A program made the position numbers and the translations under genes. Positions 1 through 5,570 of a DNA stretch of 7,599 nt are shown piece by piece. The notes under the pieces were generated by a model. The model had not been told where the DNA came from. It saw only the letters and a program-made list of their open reading frames with translations, and searched no databases. The DNA lies in the NCBI GenBank assembly GCA_003222835.1, contig QHXE01000135.1:1-7599 (forward strand), read 5' to 3'. Position 1 is the first letter of the stretch. Each line of letters starts with the position of its first letter. The DNA comes from Acidobacteriota bacterium. Its GTDB lineage: Bacteria; Acidobacteriota; Blastocatellia; Pyrinomonadales; Pyrinomonadaceae.

Positions 1-2
1 GC

Positions 3-1658
3 GGTAGCGCAGATGCATTCGTGTCGAAGCTGAATCCGAATGGGACGGCGCTCGCCTACTCGACATATTTCGGCGGAAGCGGCATCGATGCAGGCACTGC
101 TATCGCTGTTGATTCCAACGGCAGTGCTTACGTGACGGGATTCACTGGCTCAAATGACTTACCCACAGACCAGGCGGTGCAAAGCACTTTCTCCGGCGGT
201 TCCTTCGATGGATTTGTGGCTAAGTTAAGCCAGAATGGGACGGCTCTCAACTATTCTACCTATCTGGGCGGCAACGGTATCGACTCCGTTTTTGGCATAA
301 CGGTGGATTCTGGCGGCAATCCCTCTGTGATGGGAGTAACTGACTCGCTAAACTTTCCGATTTCTAACGCATTGCAACCGGCTTTTAACGGGGGCGCGTC
401 CGATCTCTTTATTGCCAGGTTCACACCAACCACGGCACCGACGCCAACACCAACGCCGACACCAACGCCAACACCGACGCCAATGACGGTTCAATTCAGT
501 GCTTCGTCATACCCGTTGGGCGAAGGCGACCAGCACATTGACGTCGCTATCACTCGCGCCGGTGACACCAGCAGCGCTGCGAGCGTGACCTTTAGTACTG
601 GCGATACGGCGGGAGGTTTGAATTGCAACGTAGTCAGTGGCGTGGCTTCTTCGCGCTGTGATTATGAGACCCGAATCGGCACAGTCCGATTCGCCGCCGG
701 AGAAACGGCCAAGACCGTTTCCGTGCTCATCATCGACGACTCTTACCTGGAAGGCCCTGAGTCTTTCACCATCAGTCTCAGCAATCCATCGGGAGCGTCT
801 TTGGGTTCGCCATCGAGCGCGACTGTGAATATCACCGATAACGACCTCGCCAACGGAGTTAATCCCATTGACCAGCCGGGATTCTTTGTGCGCCTGCATT
901 ACTATGATTTTCTCAATCGGTTGCCTGACGCTTCGGGTCTTAACTTCTGGACCAATGAGATCAACTCGTGCGGAGCAGACCAGCAATGCGTGGGAATCAA
1001 ACGCATCAACGTCTCAGCGGCCTACTATCTCTCAATTGAGTTCCAACAGACCGGCTACCTGGTGGAACGCATTTACAAAGCTGCTTACGGTGACGGGATC
1101 GGCACATCGACTCTTGGCGGTTCGCATCAGCTTGCGGTGCCCGTGGTTCGGCTGAACGAGTTCCTCTCGGACACGCAGGAAATTGGCGAGGGAGTAGTGG
1201 TCAACCAGGGCGACTGGCAGCAACAACTGGAAACCAACAAGCAGAACTTCACGGCTGAGTTTGTGCAACGGGCGAGGTTCACCACCGCCTTTCCAAGCTC
1301 GATGACTGCGGCGCAGTTCGTCGATACGCTGAACGCTAATGCGGGCGGCCCACTCTCTCCAGGAGAGCGTAATCAACTGGTGAATGATCTGTCGGCAAAT
1401 GCCAGGACCCGCGCGCAGGTGTTGCGCGCTGTGGCTGAAGATGCAGATCTGGTCGGCGCCGAATCAAACCGAGCTTTTGTCTTAATGCAATTCTTCGGTT
1501 ACTTACGGCGCAATCCCAACGATCCTCAGGATTCTAACTATACCGGCTATGACTTCTGGCTGACCAAGTTGAATCAATTCAATGGCAACTTCGTCAATGC
1601 TGAGATGGTCAAGGCCTTCCTCACTTCCATCGAGTATAGACAACGCTTTGGACCTTGA
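3..1658 (+). CDS. SBBP-repeat / Calx-beta / DUF4214 surface protein (5' end outside window)
   Basis: The frame is open to the left edge and already encodes repeat sequence (GSADAFVSKLNPNG), so the gene begins outside the window. The GTG at 21 is internal, not the start. Numbering from that GTG, residues up to about 134 are SBBP beta-propeller repeats, and 141-154 are seven Thr-Pro units forming a stiff linker. Residues about 155-275 are a Calx-beta domain, with the typical GExA-KTVSV stretch, the acidic IIDDSYLEGPESF strand-loop and the closing VNITDND motif. From about 282 to the end is a DUF4214-type region, with YDFLNRLPDASGLNFW and, near the C-terminus, a second related motif YLRRNPND...GYDFWL. 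SBBP and Calx-beta modules are usual in exported proteins of Acidobacteriota and similar bacteria, so a surface, adhesive or matrix role is inferred; no enzyme signature is seen. The signal peptide, if any, lies upstream. The gene ends in TGA and converges on lptFG. Confidence 0.9.
   Translation, partial: GSADAFVSKLNPNGTALAYSTYFGGSGIDAGTAIAVDSNGSAYVTGFTGSNDLPTDQAVQSTFSGGSFDGFVAKLSQNGTALNYSTYLGGNGIDSVFGITVDSGGNPSVMGVTDSLNFPISNALQPAFNGGASDLFIARFTPTTAPTPTPTPTPTPTPTPMTVQFSASSYPLGEGDQHIDVAITRAGDTSSAASVTFSTGDTAGGLNCNVVSGVASSRCDYETRIGTVRFAAGETAKTVSVLIIDDSYLEGPESFTISLSNPSGASLGSPSSATVNITDNDLANGVNPIDQPGFFVRLHYYDFLNRLPDASGLNFWTNEINSCGADQQCVGIKRINVSAAYYLSIEFQQTGYLVERIYKAAYGDGIGTSTLGGSHQLAVPVVRLNEFLSDTQEIGEGVVVNQGDWQQQLETNKQNFTAEFVQRARFTTAFPSSMTAAQFVDTLNANAGGPLSPGERNQLVNDLSANARTRAQVLRAVAEDADLVGAESNRAFVLMQFFGYLRRNPNDPQDSNYTGYDFWLTKLNQFNGNFVNAEMVKAFLTSIEYRQRFGP
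18..407 (+). repeat. Two tandem 65-residue SBBP beta-propeller repeats
   Basis: Two in-frame copies of 195 bases each (18-212 and 213-407) begin FVSKL and FVAKL. They share NGTALxYSTYxGGxGID, a central VDSxGxxxVxG strand and a closing FxGGxxD. A third copy starts at 408 (FIARF) and stops at the Thr-Pro linker. The phrase aatgggacggc recurs at 39 and 234, exactly one unit apart, so the copies are recent enough to share DNA as well as protein sequence. More copies probably lie upstream of the window. Confidence 0.85.
441..482 (+). repeat. (Thr-Pro)7 linker, degenerate hexanucleotide repeat
   Basis: Fourteen codons alternate Thr (ACG/ACA) and Pro (CCA/CCG), giving seven Thr-Pro units between the propeller repeats and the Calx-beta domain. 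The third codon bases vary, so it is an imperfect hexamer array. Such linkers are extended and protease-resistant and typically separate folded extracellular modules. Confidence 0.9.
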
Positions 1659-1703
1659 CGGCGGCGCGTCGGTGTGGCGGGTTATCCGCGGATCGTCTTT
1701 AAT

Positions 1704-4001
1704 CTAAGTCCTTACGCGCGAGATGAAATACAAACCTCCGCACGCGAAGATTACGATTGGCGTCCACACCGCGGGTCCGGGCGGCAGTAACGCGTGTTCG
1801 CCTAGTTGCTCAAATCCGCCGCTTACCAGCCAGAAGGTCAGACTGACTACGACGGCGGAGCAGAGCGCGATTACCGTGCTTTTGCGTCCGAAAGAGATCG
1901 CCAGCGGCATTCCGATCAGAGCCATCACGATCACACTGAATGGGGTCGCGTATTTTCGCTGTAGGGCCACGGCCAGCGCCGCCGTATCTGCGCCACGCGC
2001 TTTCAATGTTTTGATGTAAGTTTGGAGTCGATCGGCGCTCAATTGTGATGGGCGATCTACTGTGGGTTTGAAGACCGATGGAGGATCTACGCCGGAGATC
2101 TTTAGTTGATCGGCTGACTGACGAGTTACGTGTGCGTCGTCAAGATTGATCCATTGCGCATGGGTAATCTCGAATTCATTTGACGCGAGCCACTTCCCTT
2201 CCTCGCCGGTGATCACGCGCTTTAGTTCGACCTGCTGATCGTCAAAATCGTAGATCGACGGCTTCAACAAAACCTGGCGAAGATCGTCGAATTCGTAAGC
2301 ATAAATTCGCCTGCCGTCGGTGCTGACCAGCCAGCGCTTCTCGGAACCGGTTGCCGCCTGTGCGATGTTGCCTCGAATTCTCGCGCGCAAGCTGTCCTGC
2401 CTGACGTTGGCCTGCGGCATCACTCGTTCTTGGATGGCCCACGACGCTGCGGCAATCAACAGTGCAAACGCGAAGCCCGGCAGCATCAAACGATAGACGC
2501 TTTGACCGCTGGCCCACCAGGCAACGGCTTCCCTTCTCTTCGCCGTAAGCGCATAGGTGATGAGCATTGCTACCAGCACACTGCCCGGGAACAACTCGAC
2601 ACTGACCAAAGGCAGCAGATAAAAAAGGTATTCGGCGATCAGTTTGGCGCCGGCGTGGGTTGCCGCGATGAAGCGCCATAACTCGAAAACGGTGAAGATG
2701 TTGAAGATGGCCACCAAAGCGAGAAAGCCGAAGAGAAAACTCATCGTCATCATCCGCAGCAGGCCTAGGTCCAGCAGAGTCGGAAAACTGACGAGCCACT
2801 GACGCGCGCCGAAACTCTTCATCGAACGTCGCCCGATCCGTTCGCGGGCTTTGAAAGTAGGCGGGGTCGTTTTGGCTTTGAACCAAATCACTTCACGGCG
2901 CCTCAAAACTAACAGCGTACTGCCGATGACCAAAGTCAAAGCGGTGGCCAGCCAGGGGCCAACGCGGGCCGGCAGCGTGCCGGCTCGAGCCATTTGATCG
3001 CCGGCAATAGTTGTCAGGTAGTAACTCAGCATTACCAGCAATGAAAGCAAGACCCCCAAGCCTCTTCCGCCCCGACGCATTCTTAGCGCCAAAGCCGCGC
3101 CAAGAAAGGAAAAGACCAGCGGCGCCAGCGAAAACGCCAGTCGTTTGTGCACGAGCATCGTCGCTTCGCGCCTGTCGCTGCCGGTTGCGTTCGCGGCTAA
3201 CTCGCGCAATTCAGTCCAGTTCATCTGCTCAGGACTTGCTTCGGCTTGTTGTATTCGAGCGAGCAGATCTCCCCGGCCCGTGTCGAGAACTACGCGAAGT
3301 TCTCGGAAGTGCTCCACCACGTAGGAAACATTGCCTGATTCGGTAAATGGCAGCTTGGTCGTGGTCGCATCCTGTAACACCAGCTCGGACTTTTCCGGCG
3401 ACGAATCGATGCGGCCGGAGCGGGCGGTGATCAGACGCTTTGAGCGATCGGTATCCTGCGTCTGAATGAATACGCGCTCCCACTGGCCGCGGGCCTTGTC
3501 TCCGTCGCGAACGTAGATAACGTAACGTGGAATTTCGGTGGTAAAAGTGCGTGGCTCGACTGGGGAATCCAATTTGTAAAGCGCGCCGCGTATCGCCAGC
3601 GTGCGCAGATGTCGCAAAGCTTGCGGGCCTTCGTGCAAATTTAGATAAGCAGAGGGAATCGTCGCGATCAAGCCCAAAAGCAGCGGAGGTAAAAGCATAC
3701 TAAAGGTGCTCACCCCCGCCGCACGCATTGCGACCAGCTCGCTGTCGCTTCCCATCCGTCCCAATCCGATGATGGTGCCGGCCAGAACCGCCATCGGCAG
3801 AGTGAAGATCAAAACAGCGGGCAGCAAAGACAGGGCGACACCGTTGACTAAGCCTATCGGCATCAAACCCTGAAACGTTCCCTCAAGATAACGAACCGTC
3901 TGTTGGGCGAAAAGGATTGCCGTCAATAAGACGAGCGAAATCAGGATATAGGGGAATATGCCGCGGAGGATATAACGCTGAATTAGCCTTCTGTTCGCCA
4001 T
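1704..4001 (-). CDS. lptFG: LptF-LptG fusion, LPS export ABC transporter permease
   Basis: The 765-residue protein contains two complete YjgP/YjgQ-type permeases in one chain. Half one (about 1-368) has membrane spans near 13-33, 52-80 and 98-120, a periplasmic jelly-roll region about 125-285, then spans near 287-306, 313-333 and 347-366. A basic cytoplasmic linker (about 367-405) leads to half two, with spans near 413-437, 455-485 and 503-523, a periplasmic region about 525-670, and spans near 685-704, 708-728 and 742-760. Each half keeps the cytoplasmic coupling segment expected to contact the LptB ATPase: SELVAMRAAGVS (87-98) and REAVAWWASGQS (490-501). In the known system LptF and LptG are separate subunits of about 360 residues that, with LptB2, extract LPS from the inner membrane and pass it to LptC/A. 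Here they are joined, in LptF-then-LptG order by analogy. The ATG at 4001 is preceded by GGAG at a 12-base distance. The gene follows recO by 25 bases and is probably cotranscribed with it. Confidence 0.9.
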   Translation of the reverse strand: MANRRLIQRYILRGIFPYILISLVLLTAILFAQQTVRYLEGTFQGLMPIGLVNGVALSLLPAVLIFTLPMAVLAGTIIGLGRMGSDSELVAMRAAGVSTFSMLLPPLLLGLIATIPSAYLNLHEGPQALRHLRTLAIRGALYKLDSPVEPRTFTTEIPRYVIYVRDGDKARGQWERVFIQTQDTDRSKRLITARSGRIDSSPEKSELVLQDATTTKLPFTESGNVSYVVEHFRELRVVLDTGRGDLLARIQQAEASPEQMNWTELRELAANATGSDRREATMLVHKRLAFSLAPLVFSFLGAALALRMRRGGRGLGVLLSLLVMLSYYLTTIAGDQMARAGTLPARVGPWLATALTLVIGSTLLVLRRREVIWFKAKTTPPTFKARERIGRRSMKSFGARQWLVSFPTLLDLGLLRMMTMSFLFGFLALVAIFNIFTVFELWRFIAATHAGAKLIAEYLFYLLPLVSVELFPGSVLVAMLITYALTAKRREAVAWWASGQSVYRLMLPGFAFALLIAAASWAIQERVMPQANVRQDSLRARIRGNIAQAATGSEKRWLVSTDGRRIYAYEFDDLRQVLLKPSIYDFDDQQVELKRVITGEEGKWLASNEFEITHAQWINLDDAHVTRQSADQLKISGVDPPSVFKPTVDRPSQLSADRLQTYIKTLKARGADTAALAVALQRKYATPFSVIVMALIGMPLAISFGRKSTVIALCSAVVVSLTFWLVSGGFEQLGEHALLPPGPAVWTPIVIFACGGLYFISRVRT

Positions 4002-4026
4002 GATGCTTTGAATCTCCGCCCACTTA

Positions 4027-4773
4027 TTAATGCGCCGGAGCTATCGCCGTCCGCGGCCGACGTTCGAGTGCACGCACGAGCAGCCGGTGCGTCAATTCGG
4101 CAAACTGAGTCTGATCCTCAGCGGAGAGTTTGTCCGCAACGTCTGCGAATTCTCGCGGGCCGAGTTTCTTGGTTGCAATCACAGTCCGGCGCGTCGCTGG
4201 GGAAAGCACTGTTCCAAAACGGCCACCGCACCTGTGGCAGCGCGTTCGCGCGTCAGCATCCAGGTAGATTGACTCATCATCGTGAAAATGATTATTGCAC
4301 TCGGCGCAGGTTTCCAACTCCGGAAACAAGCCTGCCAGACGCAGCAACCAGACTTCGAAGTACCGCATAACTTGATTTGAGGTGTCGGATGACGAAGCCA
4401 GAGCTTCTACTGACGCCTTTACCATCCGATATAGCTTGTCGTTAGCTTCATGAGGCGGCGCGAAATCCCCGACCAGCTCGGCGATGTAGGCTAACGCCTG
4501 GGCAGCGTCGGGCTCGCTGGCGAGATCGAAATTTGATTTGAGAATCTCTGCCTGTGAGATCGTTACCAGTTCGCGATTCTCTTTTTCGTAGAAAACCAGA
4601 CTGATGAAACTGAACGGTTCCAAGGCAGCGCCGAAGCGGCTCTTCATGCGTCGCGCGCCCCGGGCTACGGCCCGCACCAGACCCGCGCCACGGGTGAGAC
4701 ACACGACAATTCGATCAGCTTCCGCGAGGTTGTAACTGCGAAGGACGATTGCTTCTGTGGTAACGAGTGCCAT
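4027..4773 (-). CDS. recO: DNA repair protein RecO
   Basis: The 248-residue protein has normal RecO length. Residues 1-80 form the N-terminal OB fold, opening with the characteristic TTEAIVLRSYNLAEADRIV, followed by the GARRMKSRFGAALEPF stretch typical of the family. The helical C-terminal part carries a complete four-cysteine zinc site: Cys156 and Cys159 (CAEC) and Cys179 and Cys182 (CHRC). RecO binds single-stranded DNA and, with RecR, helps load RecA onto SSB-coated gaps (RecFOR pathway, cytoplasm). The ATG at 4773 fits the family N-terminus, but the ribosome-binding site is poor (only GGACC nearby). This contrasts with the strong sites of the two genes before it. A 36-bp inverted repeat ends 12 bases upstream of the start. 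lptFG follows after 25 bases on the same strand. Confidence 0.95.
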   Translation of the reverse strand: MALVTTEAIVLRSYNLAEADRIVVCLTRGAGLVRAVARGARRMKSRFGAALEPFSFISLVFYEKENRELVTISQAEILKSNFDLASEPDAAQALAYIAELVGDFAPPHEANDKLYRMVKASVEALASSSDTSNQVMRYFEVWLLRLAGLFPELETCAECNNHFHDDESIYLDADARTRCHRCGGRFGTVLSPATRRTVIATKKLGPREFADVADKLSAEDQTQFAELTHRLLVRALERRPRTAIAPAH

Positions 4774-4785
4774 GACCAGGTCCGA

Positions 4786-4873
4786 TAAGCTTCAATCGGT
4801 ACGCACGCTTCCAGCGTGCTTTGAGTACAAACGGAAGAAGCACGCTGGAAGCGTGCGTACCGATTGAAGCTTA
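4786..4873. repeat. Perfect 36-bp inverted repeat, BIME/REP-like element
   Basis: The left arm 4786-4821 and right arm 4838-4873 are exact reverse complements over 36 bases, separated by a 16-base loop (4822-4837). Each arm contains its own small hairpin: GCACGCT-TCC-AGCGTGC at 4803-4819 and its mirror GCACGCT-GGA-AGCGTGC at 4840-4856. The element is therefore two oppositely oriented REP-like units, the arrangement of bacterial BIMEs. The outermost bases are TA on both sides. On the minus-strand transcript no run of U follows the stem, so a classical intrinsic terminator is not supported. The right arm contains the TAA stop of the 57-residue gene, and the left arm ends 12 bases before recO. 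From memory, CACGCTTCCAGCGTGC-type units are widely dispersed in acidobacterial genomes; this is unverified here. Confidence 0.85.
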
Positions 4874-5044
4874 GCGAAAGGGTAAGAAATAAAGCACCCA
4901 GCCCAGCACGAAAGCTATCAACATGAATTCCGCGAATACCTTCAACCCATAAATCAGCCGGTGCTGATTAGGACCCTTAGCGACCACACCAAAGACGATG
5001 GCGGTCAGCGCTGCAAACACAGCCATCCAGAGTACGTGCTTCAT
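4871..5044 (-). CDS. Small two-span membrane protein, 57 residues, unknown function
   Basis: The ATG at 5044 overlaps the TGA of the preceding gene (ATGA). It is served by a strong Shine-Dalgarno, GGGAGG at 5050-5055, five bases from the start and inside the end of that gene, so translational coupling is likely. The product starts MKHVLWMAVF and ends VLYFLPFR. It has two hydrophobic segments, about residues 4-22 and 34-55, joined by a short polar loop with KGPNQHRLIY, and is probably a helical hairpin in the inner membrane. I do not recognise a characterised family. The tight coupling to the four-span protein suggests the two act as a pair. The TAA stop lies within the edge of the inverted repeat, so the natural C-terminus may have been altered by that element. 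Confidence 0.75.
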   Translation of the reverse strand: MKHVLWMAVFAALTAIVFGVVAKGPNQHRLIYGLKVFAEFMLIAFVLGWVLYFLPFR

Positions 5045-5466
5045 TCCTTCCTCCCGCTGGCAATATCGAAGGCGTCAAGCATCGCCAGGTAATTCAACAG
5101 ACCGGCGACCAGAAGGAAAGTATTGCCATACTCGTACGTCAGGAGCTGAGCGTGTTCGGTAAATCCCGTATTCGTCATCCAACAGAAAATGTACAGCAGA
5201 CCGGCGCCGACGTTAGCGCTCATTGGCAGAAGTTGAATCACTACGGAGATGCCTTGCTCCTTTCCAGTGACAACAAAGAGATGACCCCCCAGCCAAAGGC
5301 CCGTGAGGAACATTGCCCACACTGCACCTCCAAGCAAGACAGCTCTCATCCATCTCTTTTGTACAAGGTGTCCAAGTCCGGGTACTGCCCAGGCTGCTGC
5401 GCCAATCAGCCACGCGCTTGGGGGTGTATCTGGCCTGGAAGTCGCCTGAATCTGCTTCGCTACCAA
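5041..5466 (-). CDS. Four-span membrane protein resembling DUF6677
   Basis: The 141-residue protein starts at TTG (5466): an AAGGAG site lies eight bases upstream, and no ATG or GTG occurs between it and the in-frame stop at 5485-5487. After a polar N-terminus (about 1-17) come hydrophobic segments near 18-35, 42-64, 75-97 and 113-133. The first ends in PGLGHLVQKRWMRA, a Gly-rich turn with basic residues that recalls TM2-type domains. The last is followed by AMLDAFDIASGRKE. The overall pattern fits the uncharacterised acidobacterial family I know as DUF6677; that name is from memory and less certain than the gene itself. It is the first gene of the probable minus-strand operon and overlaps the next by four bases. 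No function can be assigned. Confidence 0.8.
   Translation of the reverse strand: MVAKQIQATSRPDTPPSAWLIGAAAWAVPGLGHLVQKRWMRAVLLGGAVWAMFLTGLWLGGHLFVVTGKEQGISVVIQLLPMSANVGAGLLYIFCWMTNTGFTEHAQLLTYEYGNTFLLVAGLLNYLAMLDAFDIASGRKE
5050..5055 (-). promoter_or_regulatory. Shine-Dalgarno inside the preceding gene's 3' end
   Basis: GGGAGG, within the codons for the C-terminal SGRKE of the four-span protein, lies five bases before the ATG at 5044. Together with the ATGA stop/start overlap it supports coupled translation of the 57-residue protein. Confidence 0.7.
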
Positions 5467-5474
5467 AATAAAAT

Positions 5475-5480
5475 CTCCTT
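5475..5480 (-). promoter_or_regulatory. Shine-Dalgarno site fixing a TTG start
   Basis: On the minus strand AAGGAG lies eight bases before TTG at 5466. The in-frame stop at 5485-5487 leaves no alternative ATG or GTG upstream, so this site decides the start of the four-span membrane protein. Confidence 0.75.
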
Positions 5481-5570
5481 GCTCTTAAGATTTTGCTTGA
5501 GGCCTCGAGGGCCGATTTACCGCAATTTTGCTCGATACTTTAGCTGTCGGCTTCACCACGCCTGAGTTTT

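Noticed and set aside
21..23. GTG as the true start of the SBBP/Calx-beta/DUF4214 gene.
   Set aside because: The preceding codons are in frame and encode the conserved front of the SBBP unit (GSADAF), so the gene extends beyond the left edge.
1659..1703. Possible bidirectional terminator in the convergent gap (GCGG-GTTAT-CCGC at 1677-1689, and the palindrome ATCCGCGGAT at 1684-1693).
   Set aside because: The stem is only four base pairs with a short, interrupted T stretch after it, and the palindrome has no loop; neither is convincing as an intrinsic terminator.
2242..2886. Minus-strand open frame of 214 codons inside lptFG.
   Set aside because: It is an out-of-frame shadow of the permease gene; its Arg-, Gln- and Pro-rich product shows no domain, and the permease frame is unbroken across it.
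4786..4873. Inverted repeat as a Rho-independent terminator of the small membrane genes.
   Set aside because: No T run follows the stem on the minus-strand transcript, and the nested hairpin structure fits a REP/BIME element better. An effect on transcription is still possible.
5152..5565. Plus-strand open frame of 137 codons opposite the four-span membrane gene.
   Set aside because: It lies opposite a minus-strand gene with a good ribosome site and clear membrane-protein pattern, and its product has no recognisable composition or motif.
5467..5570. Promoter for the minus-strand membrane/recO/lptFG operon in the 104-base gap.
   Set aside because: A promoter is expected here, but I could not find a -35/-10 pair with acceptable sequence and spacing. 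Only the ribosome site at 5475-5480 is clear.
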